A stretch of 64,000 nt of DNA from JAKFDI01 sp044508835 (GTDB lineage Bacteria; Pseudomonadota; Gammaproteobacteria; Burkholderiales; Burkholderiaceae_C), in the NCBI GenBank assembly GCA_044508835.1, contig JBIQHD010000027.1, forward strand, positions 1-64,000, in the 5' to 3' direction. This document shows, piece after piece, positions 16,672-25,238 of the stretch (its first letter is position 1; each line of letters starts with the position of its first letter). The notes under the pieces were generated by a model. That model made no database searches and was not told the DNA's origin. It worked only from the letters and a program-made list of their open reading frames with translations. The position numbers and the translations under genes are program-made.

Positions 16672-17442
16672 TCAGTTCACGGAATGGAGCGCACCGCCGA
16701 AGGCGGGCAGGCCGGCGCCGGCCGACGGGTCGTGCGGCATCAGCGTCTCGCGCGCCCAGCGCCGCAGCGTCTGCGAGGCGGCCTCGTGCGGGTCGCCCGC
16801 CGGGTCGATCTGCACCCAGTCGCGCAGCACCACGCCGAGGAAGTCGTCGGCGCAGGTGGCCAGCTGCATCGCGATGCGCTCGGCGCGCGGCGAGTTCGGC
16901 GCGGCGCCGAGCATGAGGTCGAACACCACCAGGCCGGCGCGCTGCGCGAGCAGCTTCATCGCCGCGTAGGCGTGGGTCACGCTCGCCGGGTGGTCGTCGG
17001 CCAGCAGCAGCGGGCGCGCCTCGCTGCGGGCGAACATGCGGGTGAGGTCGCTCGCGGCGGCATGCACCAGCACCACGTCGGCCTGTGGCGCGGCATCGGC
17101 CGCCTTGCGCAGGAAGCCGGCGGTGGAGCCGTGCGTATCGACGAAGCGCAGCGGCAGCCCGCGCGCGGCCAGGTACGAGACCTTCGGCGACAGCGGTTCG
17201 ACGCATTCGCACAGCTCGGCCAGCGCCATCGGCGAATGTGCGGGCGAGCGCTCGCCGGCATCGACCACCAGCGTGTGGCGGCCCTGCTCGGCGAAGGCGG
17301 TGCACAGGCGTTCGAGCATCGTGCCGCCGAAGGCGGTGTGCGGGTTCGAGACCACCGGCACGAAGCGCACGGCGGCGTGGGCGAAGAGTCGGCGCAGGCC
17401 GTCGGCCTGGTCCTGCGGCTGGCGATGGGAGCTCGGGTTCAT
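16672..17442 (-). CDS. FlhG/FleN-like protein with degenerate P-loop
   Basis: 256-aa protein between flhF and fliA, the place normally held by flhG (MinD-type ATPase that sets flagellar number). The N terminus DQADGLRRLFA matches the FlhG activator helix, which stimulates FlhF. The expected Walker A (KGGVGKT) reads SNPHTAFGGTM, so the catalytic lysines are absent. Later MinD-like segments survive (HTLVVDAGE, DVVLVHAAASDLTRMF, HAYAAMKLL). It probably cannot bind ATP in the usual way but may keep the FlhF-activating function (inference). ATG at 17442 chosen; one at 17457 adds five residues. Confidence 0.75.
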   Translation of the reverse strand: MNPSSHRQPQDQADGLRRLFAHAAVRFVPVVSNPHTAFGGTMLERLCTAFAEQGRHTLVVDAGERSPAHSPMALAELCECVEPLSPKVSYLAARGLPLRFVDTHGSTAGFLRKAADAAPQADVVLVHAAASDLTRMFARSEARPLLLADDHPASVTHAYAAMKLLAQRAGLVVFDLMLGAAPNSPRAERIAMQLATCADDFLGVVLRDWVQIDPAGDPHEAASQTLRRWARETLMPHDPSAGAGLPAFGGALHSVN

Positions 17443-17478
17443 CGTTCTGGAATGCATCGGGCGGATATGCCGGATTCG

Positions 17479-19050
17479 TCAGGCGTGCAGCGTGGCGGCG
17501 GCGCGGGCGTGGACCTGCGGCGCGGCGAAGATGAGGTTCACGTCGCTCGCGTCCATGCGGTAGGCGCTGCCCGCGGTGGGGCGCAGCGCGCGGTGCATCA
17601 GCGCCTGCGACGACAGGCGGTGCCAGTCCTCGGGCACGCGCTGGCCGTTGGCGACGCCGACGACGCACAGGCGGTGGCGGATCAGCGGGTCGAGGGCGGG
17701 GCCGAGCTTCACGGCCTCGTCCATCTTCGAGAGGATGACGCCGCGGCACTGCGCGGCGCGGTAGGCGACGAGCACGTCCTCGATCGTCTCGCCCTGGGCC
17801 GAGGCGTTGACGACGAGCAGCTTGCAGATCGACGGATGCGCCAGCATCTCCAGCAGCTCGCGGGTGCGGGTGTCGCGCTGCGCCATGCCGGCGGTGTCGA
17901 TCAGCACCATCTTCTTGGCGGCCAGCAGGTCGAGCAGGTCTTCGAGCGAGGCGCGGTCGTGCGCGGTGTGCACCGGCACGCCGAGGATGCGGCCGTAGGT
18001 GCGCAGCTGCTCGTGCGCGCCGACGCGGTAGGCGTCGAGCGTGATGAGGCCGAGGTTGGCCGCGCCGTACTTGGCCGCGAAGGCGGCGGCGAGCTTGGCC
18101 GTGCTGGTGGTCTTGCCCACGCCCGTGGCGCCGATGAGCGCGTACACGCCGCCCTGGTCTTCGAGCGCGGCCTCGGCCTCGCCGGTGAGCAGGTTGCGTT
18201 CGAGCACGTTCGTGGCCCAGGCCATCTCGTCGGCGGCGTCGGCCGGCAGGCTCTCGGCCAGCTTGCGGATGAGCGCGGGCGAGAAGCCGCAGTCGAGCAG
18301 CTTCTGCGTGAGGCGCGCCTGCGCGGGGTGGCGCTGCAGCTTCTCCATGAAGGCGAGCGCGCCGAAGCGCTCCTCGATCAGGCCCTTCATCGAGCGCAGC
18401 TCGTCCATCATGTCGCGGTCCGCCTGCTCGCGGCGGGCGTCGGCCGCCTCGGCCAGCGCGGGCATCGGGCCGGGCACGTGGATCGGCTGCGCGGGCGGCA
18501 GCGCCTCGCGCTGAGCGGGGGCGCCCTGCTCGGCCATGCGCTCGGCCAGGCGCGGCACGGCCGGCTGCACGCGCGGCGCGGGCATCGGCTCGGGGTCCGG
18601 CTCCGGCATCACGCTCATCTGCGCCTCGGCCTTGAGCGCCGCCTCGCGGCGCTTGAGCATGCGCTCGCGCACGTAGTCCTGGAACGAGAGCGTGCTCATC
18701 GCGAGCTGCTCCACGTCGCCCTTCACGTCCTCGGCCCGGGCCGGCGCGGGCGTGCGCGGCGCGCTGGCGGCGGCGCGCACCGAGAAGGCGCGGCGCAGCA
18801 GCGAGGGCTGGGCCGGCGCGGGCGTCGGCGTGGGTGCCGACGCGGCCGCCGGGGCCGCGGGCGCCGTCACGACCGGCGCCGTGTTCGACAGGCGCTCGAT
18901 GTGCTGCATGCCGTCCGGCGCCATCGCGAGCACTTCGACGCCTTCCTCGCACGGCCGCGTGGACAGCACCACCGCGTCGTCGCCGAAGGCCTGCTTCACG
19001 TGGGTCAGCGCTTCACGCGCAGTCCTGGCGACGAATCGTTTGACGTTCAT
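17479..19050 (-). CDS. flhF: flagellar biosynthesis GTPase FlhF
   Basis: 523-aa SRP-type GTPase that positions the flagellum. The N-terminal B domain begins MNVKRFVARTAREALTHVK and is followed by a long Pro/Ala-rich linker (about 60-175). The NG domain carries G1 GATGVGKTTSTAKLA, LGLITLDAYRVGAHEQL, G3 VLIDTAGMAQRD and a G4-like SKMDEAVKLGPALD. GGAGCATTCC precedes the ATG. It is first in the flhF-flhG-fliA operon. flhB/flhA, often found just upstream in related genomes, are replaced here by repeat-rich DNA. Confidence 0.93.
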   Translation of the reverse strand: MNVKRFVARTAREALTHVKQAFGDDAVVLSTRPCEEGVEVLAMAPDGMQHIERLSNTAPVVTAPAAPAAASAPTPTPAPAQPSLLRRAFSVRAAASAPRTPAPARAEDVKGDVEQLAMSTLSFQDYVRERMLKRREAALKAEAQMSVMPEPDPEPMPAPRVQPAVPRLAERMAEQGAPAQREALPPAQPIHVPGPMPALAEAADARREQADRDMMDELRSMKGLIEERFGALAFMEKLQRHPAQARLTQKLLDCGFSPALIRKLAESLPADAADEMAWATNVLERNLLTGEAEAALEDQGGVYALIGATGVGKTTSTAKLAAAFAAKYGAANLGLITLDAYRVGAHEQLRTYGRILGVPVHTAHDRASLEDLLDLLAAKKMVLIDTAGMAQRDTRTRELLEMLAHPSICKLLVVNASAQGETIEDVLVAYRAAQCRGVILSKMDEAVKLGPALDPLIRHRLCVVGVANGQRVPEDWHRLSSQALMHRALRPTAGSAYRMDASDVNLIFAAPQVHARAAATLHA

Positions 19051-19410
19051 GGAATGCTCCGGAGGATCGAGCCGGCACGGCCGGCCTGCATCGGCATCGA
19101 GTGTGAAAGAACGCCATCGGCGACGGTCCGGCGAGCAACCCGCGGAAAGGCCTTCATTTGGGCTGATTCGTGCCGAGCCGGCGGGCGGCAGGTCACGGCG
19201 GGCGCGAGGAGTCGGAATGTCGTCATGGCGAGGCGCCGGCGATCGGCGCGTCGTCATTGTTCCGGGGCGGGACGCGAACTTGAGCCGGATCAGCGGGGGA
19301 GATGTGGCGCTTTTCGAGGCTCAGGCGGGGCTGGTGGTGCCCGGCACTGCCGAGCGCCCGCCATGGCCATCCGGTAGCACGGAGCCTGCCGAGACGTTCG
19401 CCCTCACTCA

Positions 19411-19465
19411 CCCGTTCGCGCTGAGGTATCGAAGACCCAACCCGTTCGCGCTGAGCCTGCCGAAG
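19411..19465 (-). repeat. inverted copies of the short dispersed repeat
   Basis: Two units, CCCGTTCGCGCTGAGGTATC (19411-19430) and CCCGTTCGCGCTGAGCCTGC (19441-19460), each ending CGAAG. They are the reverse complement of the CTCAGCGCGAACGGG units at 19847-20022. The two groups flank the long structured element in opposite orientation. Confidence 0.8.
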
Positions 19466-19479
19466 CGCGCGCGCAGTCC

Positions 19480-19800
19480 GGCTTGTGCGGTGCGTCGCGC
19501 AGCGACGCCCACCCGGGTGGCGATGCGCAGCGAGCCGAGCCGCCTCCCGTAGGCGTCGGCGAGAAGCGCAGGGCTTTGCAGCCGGGCGCGACAGCGCCCT
19601 TCGTGGTCTGACTTCGCGCGACTGTCTGAGCGCAGCGCCCACAGGGCGCGTAGCGAGTTTCGCGCGAGGCTGCAAAGCCCGAGCATCGCAGCGCACCCCT
19701 CGCGCAGCGAGGGGCGACGGCTCCGGGTCGCCCTTTCTTGGCTACTTCTTTCGGCGAGACGAAAGAAGTAGCTCGCCCGCCGGGGCGAGACCCGGCTTGT
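19480..19800. repeat. long structured repeat element with perfect inverted repeats
   Basis: Several perfect stems are visible: GGGCTTTGCAGCC (19571-19583) with GGCTGCAAAGCCC (19668-19680); CCCCTCGC-GCA-GCGAGGGG (19696-19714); GCTACTTCTTTCG-GCGAGA-CGAAAGAAGTAGC (19741-19772); and CTCGCCC-GCCG-GGGCGAG (19772-19789). From memory, very similar sequence (a CCCTTTCTT...ACTTTCTTT hairpin followed by a CGCCCGCCGGGGCGA stem) is widespread in Burkholderiales and Xanthomonadales intergenic DNA. No transposase or coding capacity is seen. The role is unknown. Confidence 0.75.
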
Positions 19801-19846
19801 CACAGCTTCGGCCACACTTCAACCAGCCAAACCGGACTGCGCGCAC

Positions 19847-20022
19847 GCTTCGACAAGCTCAGCGCGAACGGGGTTTCAGGCGACGAGCGCTTCGATACCT
19901 CAGCGCGAACGGGTGGAGGTACGAGGAACGGGGTTGGGCGGGACGAGCGCTTCGATACCTCAGCCCGAACGGGTCAATGGATCACAGGTAAGACAGGCGC
20001 TTCGACAGCTCGAAACGAACGG
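19847..20022 (+). repeat. tandem-like cluster of short dispersed repeats
   Basis: Four units of the CTTCGA...CTCAGCSCGAACGGG family start at 19847, 19887, 19947 and 19997. They share GCGCTTCGATACCTCAGC at units two and three and differ more at the ends. Spacers include GGCGACGA and GGGCGGGACGA. The same units occur near position 49-106 and inverted at 19411-19465. Confidence 0.8.
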
Positions 20023-20064
20023 AATGAAGCCGGTCGCGTCACCACGCCTTCCCTCGCCCCGCCC

Positions 20065-20955
20065 TCAATGCGACATCAACACCGGCACCGTCATCGACTG
20101 CAGCAGCGTGCGCGTCACCCCGCCCAGCACGAGCTCCCACAGGCGCGGGTGCCCGTAGCCGCCCATCACGATCAGGTCGGCGTCCATGTCGGAGGCATGC
20201 GACAGCAGGGCCTGCGCCACCGGGGCGTCGGGGGTCCAGTTCGGCATCATGCGCTCGGCCACCGAATCGGGGCGCATGCGGCGCACGGTGCAGTCCGCCT
20301 GCACGCCGTGGCGCCGCAGGTGGGCCGCCACGGCGTCCATCGTGCGGTCGGTCTCGTCGCCCTCGCCGGCGAAGCGGACCAGCTCCACCTTCTGCGCCCG
20401 GCGCAGCAGCGGCAGCGCGTCGCGCAGGGCGCGCGCGCTTTCGCGCGTGTCGGACCAGGCCACCAGCACGCGCGTGCCGCACCGCGGCGGCTCGTCGGAC
20501 GGCGCGCCGTCGGCGTTGACGTAGGGCACGAACAGCAAGGGACAGCCCGCGCCCGTCAGCAGTTGGCCAGCGAAGCCCGGCGGCGTGCCGTCGCCGGCGG
20601 CGGGGTCGCGCTGGCCGAGCACGATCAGGTCGGCGCAGCGCGACTGCTGCAGCACCGTCGGCAGCGGCTCGCCCACCGGGAACCGCACCGCCAGGGGCAT
20701 GCCGGCCGCCTGGGCGGCCTCGGCCACGCGCGCCGCCACCTGCTCGCGCCGCACGGCGTCGGCCTCGGCCTGCATCTGCAGCCCGAGGCTCGCCGCTTCG
20801 GGCGTGACGTAGGCGCCGATCGTCGCCGCAATGGCGGCGTAGAGCACGTCCACCTCGGCCCGGTGCTCGGCGGCCAGCCGCGCGCCCAGCGCGGCCACGG
20901 CGCGCGAGCGCGGGCTGTCGTTGACGAGCACCAGCACATTCCTGAGTTCGGTCAT
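20065..20955 (-). CDS. tandem universal stress protein (UspA x2)
   Basis: 296-aa cytoplasmic protein with two UspA-type domains. Domain 1 begins RNVLVLVNDSPRSRAVAALG and includes ADLIVLGQRD. Domain 2 begins GTRVLVAWSDTRESARALRDAL and ends with the ATP-binding-like loop VMGGYGHPRLWELVLGG and VPVLMSH. In domain 2 the G-2x-G-9x-G(S/T) motif is only partly kept. The ATG at 20955 follows AAGGATG. It is transcribed away from the adjacent CBS-domain gene, a common stress pairing. Confidence 0.9.
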   Translation of the reverse strand: MTELRNVLVLVNDSPRSRAVAALGARLAAEHRAEVDVLYAAIAATIGAYVTPEAASLGLQMQAEADAVRREQVAARVAEAAQAAGMPLAVRFPVGEPLPTVLQQSRCADLIVLGQRDPAAGDGTPPGFAGQLLTGAGCPLLFVPYVNADGAPSDEPPRCGTRVLVAWSDTRESARALRDALPLLRRAQKVELVRFAGEGDETDRTMDAVAAHLRRHGVQADCTVRRMRPDSVAERMMPNWTPDAPVAQALLSHASDMDADLIVMGGYGHPRLWELVLGGVTRTLLQSMTVPVLMSH

Positions 20956-21192
20956 GGCGCATCCTTTCCTGATGGTGGCTGCCGGCATCGCGGCCGCGGG
21001 CGTTCGCCGTCCATTGAACCACTGAAACCGCGCCCCCGCCGCCCGCGCGACGCGGAGGCGCTGAGGCGCCGCAAATGCACGCGCCGCCATCGGACGGCAT
21101 GCCGCCGGCCCAGCGCTCCCGGCAGATCGCATGCCATGATCCGGCCCGTGTCGACCCGGCGTTCGCAGCGCCGCCAGCCGGAGAGCCCCGCC

Positions 21193-21843
21193 ATGTTTGC
21201 CGTGTACGGAGTCACGGGCCGCCTGTACAGCGCCACGCCCGAAGAGCTGCGCCGCGTGGCGGCCGTGCGGTCGACCGCGGCCACGACGGCCGTGCGCGCC
21301 ATCGGGCGCGACGGCGGCGGCGGCGGCAGTGAGGCCGGCGAGGCCCGCCCGGGCGGAACGCCGGGCGCCGCCGCCTATGCGGCCGTGCAGCGCGGCGACG
21401 CCGGCCGCCAGCCGCTCAGCCGGGTCGAGCAGGTGATGAGCCGGCAGGTCCACACGCTGCCGCAGGACGCCACGCTGGTCGAGGCCTGGCGGCAGCTGGC
21501 CGGGCACGGCATCGGCCAGGCGCCGGTGGTCGACGCCCGGGGCGTGCTGGTCGGGCTGCTGTCGCGCGCCGACCTGATGCACCCGGGCCTGGTGCCCGCA
21601 CCCGACGCCCCGCCGGCGGCGTGGCAGGCCTTCGGTGCCCGCCGGGTGGCCGACGCGATGTGGACGCCCGTGCCGAGCGTGCAGCCCGAGGAGGACCTGC
21701 GCCGCGTCGCGAGCGCGCTGCTGCAGACCGGCCTGCCGGGGCTGCCGGTGGTCGACGACGGCGGCACGGTGACGGGCTTCGTCTCGCGCTCGGACATCCT
21801 GCGCGCGGTGGTCGCGGATCCGCCCCTCGATCTCTGGAGCTAG
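21193..21843 (+). CDS. CBS-domain protein
   Basis: 216-aa protein. It starts MFAVYGVTGRLYSATPEELR, a distinctive family N terminus that fixes the start, followed by a Gly-rich linker (about 45-75) and two CBS domains: VEQVMSRQVHTLPQDATL to VGLLSRADLM, then VADAMWTPVPSVQPEEDL to VTGFVSRSDILRAVV. CBS pairs typically bind adenosine nucleotides. No catalytic domain is attached. It is divergent from the universal-stress gene across about 240 bases. Confidence 0.88.
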   Translation: MFAVYGVTGRLYSATPEELRRVAAVRSTAATTAVRAIGRDGGGGGSEAGEARPGGTPGAAAYAAVQRGDAGRQPLSRVEQVMSRQVHTLPQDATLVEAWRQLAGHGIGQAPVVDARGVLVGLLSRADLMHPGLVPAPDAPPAAWQAFGARRVADAMWTPVPSVQPEEDLRRVASALLQTGLPGLPVVDDGGTVTGFVSRSDILRAVVADPPLDLWS

Positions 21844-21958
21844 GAACAGGGCCACCTCCTGCGCGCGCGGCGCGGGCGCCCGCGCCCCGGTGTCGACTTG
21901 TGCACACGACTGCACCTGCCGTGCAGGAATAGCGGGCGCTTTCCCCGTGTGATTTCGC

Positions 21959-21985
21959 TTAGGTCTGTAACCGGCGTGCCGAAAA
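21959..21985 (+). promoter_or_regulatory. candidate FliA (sigma-28) promoter before the che operon
   Basis: TTAGGTCT, an 11-base spacer, then GCCGAAAA. The E. coli sigma-28 consensus is TAAAGTTT-N11-GCCGATAA, so the -10 element matches at seven of eight positions and the -35 at five of eight, with exact spacing. It lies about 155 bases before the CheZ-like gene. Assignment by motif only. Confidence 0.55.
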
Positions 21986-22140
21986 TGGTTCGTCACGTTG
22001 TCGAAACACGCCTGTACGCATGCCCGGCGCTGCCGGATCGGGCTGTTTCGACAGCCTGGCAACGCGCGTCGCGCCGCGGCCCATCCACCCCGGCACGGCG
22101 CGCCACCCGCCCACCGAGTCCCATGTGGAGTACGACGCCG

Positions 22141-22596
22141 ATGAATGACGCCAACGTGCAGACCGATGCGAGTTCACCGCTGCCGCTGGCGGCCGCGGCC
22201 GACCTGCAGGACCACCTGATGACGGCCTCCAACGACCTCGACCGCCTGCAGACCCTGCTCGCCGACGCCTGCGAGACGCTGATGCTGCGCTTCCACGGCG
22301 CCACCGAGCAGGTGCGCGCGCTGCTCGACGAGCACGCCGTGGACACCGCCGACTGCGAGGTCTACGACGGCCTGATGCAGCAGCTGGGCGCCGCCGTCAC
22401 GGCACTGCAGTTCCAGGACATGGCCTCGCAGCTCATCCACCACACGCACCGCCGCCTGCGCAGCTGCGCCGACCAGATCGCACGGGTGTCCATGGGCGAC
22501 GACGAGGACGGCATCGCCATCGTGGAGGAGGCGCCGATGCGCCCCAACCCCGTCACGCAATCGGAGATGGACGCCGGCTCCATCGAACTGTTCTGA
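22141..22596 (+). CDS. small CheZ-like chemotaxis protein
   Basis: 151-aa, largely helical protein immediately before cheY. The segment TALQFQDMASQLIHHTHRRL resembles the catalytic helix of CheZ (E. coli FQDLTGQVIKR), with the Asp and Gln of the D-x-x-x-Q motif conserved. The C terminus is acidic (GDDEDGIAIVEE) and ends SIELF, reminiscent of the CheZ tail that binds CheY. CheZ is normally over 200 residues, so this would be a compact version. I infer a CheY-P phosphatase role. ATG at 22141 chosen; an in-frame ATG at 22123 adds six residues. Confidence 0.65.
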   Translation: MNDANVQTDASSPLPLAAAADLQDHLMTASNDLDRLQTLLADACETLMLRFHGATEQVRALLDEHAVDTADCEVYDGLMQQLGAAVTALQFQDMASQLIHHTHRRLRSCADQIARVSMGDDEDGIAIVEEAPMRPNPVTQSEMDAGSIELF

Positions 22597-22637
22597 GCAC
22601 CGACCGACATCCGCACCCAGATCTTTCGGAGAACGAC

Positions 22638-23000
22638 ATGCAATCAATCCTCGCCGTGGACGATTCGGCCTCGATGCGTCAGATGGTCAGCTTCACGCTC
22701 AAGAGCGCCGGCTACACGGTGGTCGAGGCGGTGGACGGGCAGGACGCCTGGGAGAAGGCCGGCAGCCGCGACTTCGACCTCGTGCTCACCGACCAGAACA
22801 TGCCGCGCATGGACGGCATCAGCCTGACGAAGAAGCTGCGCGACAACCCGAAGTTCAAGAGCACGCCGATCCTGATCCTCACCACCGAGTCGAGCGACCA
22901 GATGAAGCAGGCCGGGCGCAGCGCCGGCGCGACCGGCTGGCTGGTCAAGCCCTTCGACCCGGCCAAGCTGCTCGAAGTGATCAAGAAGGTCGTGCGCTGA
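22638..23000 (+). CDS. cheY: chemotaxis response regulator CheY
   Basis: 120-aa single receiver domain. Acidic pocket AVDDSASMRQ, phospho-acceptor Asp52 in VLTDQNMPRMDG, Thr in ILTTESS and Lys in WLVKPFDP. It lacks an output domain and should bind the flagellar switch when phosphorylated by CheA. A GGAGAACGAC site precedes the ATG. Position between the CheZ-like gene and cheA indicates one operon. Confidence 0.95.
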   Translation: MQSILAVDDSASMRQMVSFTLKSAGYTVVEAVDGQDAWEKAGSRDFDLVLTDQNMPRMDGISLTKKLRDNPKFKSTPILILTTESSDQMKQAGRSAGATGWLVKPFDPAKLLEVIKKVVR

Positions 23001-23046
23001 CCGCGGCCACCCCCACGCAGTACAGGAATCCAGGAGCACACCCGCG

Positions 23047-25188
23047 ATGGGCGAGATGACTTCCGAAGGCTCGAACCTCGGTGCCGGCATCGATCTGAGC
23101 CAGTTCTATCAGGTCTTCTTCGAAGAGGCCGGCGAGAACCTGGCGCGCATGGAGCAGCAGCTGCTCGAGATCGACCTCGAACAGGCCGACGACGAGGAGC
23201 TGAACTCGATCTTCCGCTGCGCGCACTCGGTCAAGGGCGGCGCGGCCACCTTCGGCTTCGCCGACGTGGCCGAGCTCACCCACCAGATGGAGACGCTGCT
23301 GGACAAGCTGCGTCGCCACGAGCTCGCGCCCACCTCGGCCATGGTCGACGTGCTGCTGCAGGCCGGCGACGCGCTGCGCGCCCAGCTCGCGCGCCACCAG
23401 GGCGCCGGCGGCGAGGAGATCGACACCACCGAGCTGCTCTTCAACATCCGCGCGATGGCCGAGGGCGAGGCGCCGGTGGCCCTGCCGCCGGCCGAGCCCG
23501 CGGCCCCGGCCGCCGCCGCGCCGGTGCCGCCCAGCGCCGCGCCCGCCCGCGCCCCCGAGGCCGCGCCCGCGCCGGCCGCGGTGCCGCAGAACGCCCGCGC
23601 GCTGGAGCTGCGCGTCGGCCCCATGCCCTACGCGGAGCAGGCCGACAACCTGGTCGACCTGTTCAAGGAGATCACCGACCTCGGCACCATCGAACCGATC
23701 GACGGCGGCGTGGCCAGCGACGGCTACCGGCGCTTTCGCATCGTCACCACCAGCGCCGACAGCGACCTGCTGGACCTGTTCACCTTCCACGTGGCGCGCG
23801 AGCACGTGATGCTGCTGCCCTTCGGCCCCGGCTACGGCTTCCACGAGGGCGCGCCCGGCGCGCCGCCCAAGGAAGAGCCCGACGCGGGCTACGGCTTCTT
23901 CGACGACGCGCCCGGCGCGCCCAAGGCCGCCGCGCACGAGGCCGCGCAGCCGCAGGACGTCCGCCCGGCGCCGGCCGCGCGCCCGGCCGCGCGCGCCGAG
24001 GCCAAGGCCCCGGCCGCCGCGCTGGAGGCCTCGACCCTGCGCGTCTCGGTGGAGAAGGTCGACCAGCTCATCAACCTGGTGGGCGAGCTCGTCATCACCC
24101 AGGCCATGCTGGCGCAGAACAGCAAGGACATCGACGCGGCGATGTACCAGCAGCTCGTCGCGGGCCTGGCCGACCTGGACCGCAACACGCGCGATCTGCA
24201 GGAATCGGTGATGTCGATCCGCATGATCCCGATGTCGATGGTGTTCAGCCGCTTCCCGCGCATGCTGCGCGACCTGGCGAACAAGCTCGGCAAGAAGGTC
24301 GACTTCGTGACGCACGGCGAGGCCACCGAGCTCGACAAGGGCCTGGTCGAGAAGATCACCGACCCGCTCACCCACCTGGTGCGCAACTCCTGCGACCACG
24401 GCATCGAGCTGCCGGCCGACCGCCTCGCCAAGGGCAAGCCGGAGCACGGCACGATCACGCTGTCGGCCTCGCACCAGGGCGGCTCCATCGTCATCGAGGT
24501 GCGCGACGACGGCCGCGGCCTGTCGCGCGAGAAGCTGCTGAAGAAGGCCCGCGAGCGCGGCATCGACGCGCCCGACTCGATGAGCGACCAGGACGTCTGG
24601 AACCTCATCTTCGCCCCCGGCTTCTCCACCGCCGACGTGGTGACCGACGTGTCCGGCCGCGGCGTGGGCATGGACGTGGTGAAGAAGAACATCACCGCGC
24701 TCGGCGGCACGGTCGACATCGACTCGGCCGAGGGCTACGGCATGAGCGTCAAGGTGCGCCTGCCGCTCACGCTGGCCATCATGGACGGCATGAGCGTGGG
24801 CGTGGGCGACGAGGTCTACATCCTGCCGCTGTCCAGCGTGGTCGAGTCCTTCCAGGTGCAGGACCAGACGATCAAGACCATCGGCGGCTCGGGCCGCGTG
24901 GTCGAGGTGCGCGACGAGTACATGCCGGTCATCGGCCTGGAGGACGTGTTCCAGGTGCCGCGCTTCGACTTCGAGCACGTGGCCGGGATCATGGTCGTGG
25001 TCGAGGCCGAGGGCGGGCGCGTGGCGCTGCTGGTGGACGAGCTGCTCGGCCAGCAGCAGGTCGTGGTGAAGAACCTCGAGTCCAACTACCGCCGCGTGAA
25101 CGACGTATCGGGCGCCACCATCATGGGCGACGGCCGCGTGGCGCTCATCCTCGACATCGGCAGCCTGGTGCGGCGCTGCAGGCACTGA
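23047..25188 (+). CDS. cheA: chemotaxis histidine kinase CheA
   Basis: 713-aa kinase. The P1 domain carries phospho-His60 in RCAHSVKGGAATFGF. An Ala/Pro-rich linker (about 140-175) leads to a P2-like region (LELRVGPMPYAEQADNLVDL), another linker, then the P3 dimerisation segment VDQLINLVGELVITQAML. P4 shows N-box HLVRNSCDHGIE, DDGRGL, and GFSTADVVTDVSGRGVGMDVV. P5 (VYILPLSSVVESFQV to the end) couples to CheW. AGGAG lies ten bases before the ATG. It phosphorylates CheY; no CheB/CheR is adjacent. Confidence 0.95.
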   Translation: MGEMTSEGSNLGAGIDLSQFYQVFFEEAGENLARMEQQLLEIDLEQADDEELNSIFRCAHSVKGGAATFGFADVAELTHQMETLLDKLRRHELAPTSAMVDVLLQAGDALRAQLARHQGAGGEEIDTTELLFNIRAMAEGEAPVALPPAEPAAPAAAAPVPPSAAPARAPEAAPAPAAVPQNARALELRVGPMPYAEQADNLVDLFKEITDLGTIEPIDGGVASDGYRRFRIVTTSADSDLLDLFTFHVAREHVMLLPFGPGYGFHEGAPGAPPKEEPDAGYGFFDDAPGAPKAAAHEAAQPQDVRPAPAARPAARAEAKAPAAALEASTLRVSVEKVDQLINLVGELVITQAMLAQNSKDIDAAMYQQLVAGLADLDRNTRDLQESVMSIRMIPMSMVFSRFPRMLRDLANKLGKKVDFVTHGEATELDKGLVEKITDPLTHLVRNSCDHGIELPADRLAKGKPEHGTITLSASHQGGSIVIEVRDDGRGLSREKLLKKARERGIDAPDSMSDQDVWNLIFAPGFSTADVVTDVSGRGVGMDVVKKNITALGGTVDIDSAEGYGMSVKVRLPLTLAIMDGMSVGVGDEVYILPLSSVVESFQVQDQTIKTIGGSGRVVEVRDEYMPVIGLEDVFQVPRFDFEHVAGIMVVVEAEGGRVALLVDELLGQQQVVVKNLESNYRRVNDVSGATIMGDGRVALILDIGSLVRRCRH

Positions 25189-25238
25189 CCGGCCGATCCC
25201 GTCCCTGCGGGCACGGCCGATTCCGAAGGAGATTTCCC

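Larger units (their letters stand above)
19051..20064. other. gene-free block of structured repeats upstream of flhF
   Basis: About 1 kb between the flhF start and the universal-stress gene without a credible gene. 19051-19400 presumably contains the flhF promoter, although I recognise no clear motif. 19411-20022 is filled with dispersed repeats described separately. Reading frames here translate into Arg/Ser-rich, low-complexity sequence without homology features and follow the repeats, so I treat them as spurious. Confidence 0.7.

Noticed and set aside
19408..19815. A 135-codon minus-strand frame in the repeat block
   Set aside because: It follows the structured repeat, including its perfect palindromes, and encodes Ser/Arg-rich sequence that I recall as a spurious product in many genomes.
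25216..25223. GCCGATTC as a FliA -10 element before receptor 1
   Set aside because: With an 11-base spacer the -35 would be TCCCGTCC, which does not match the consensus.
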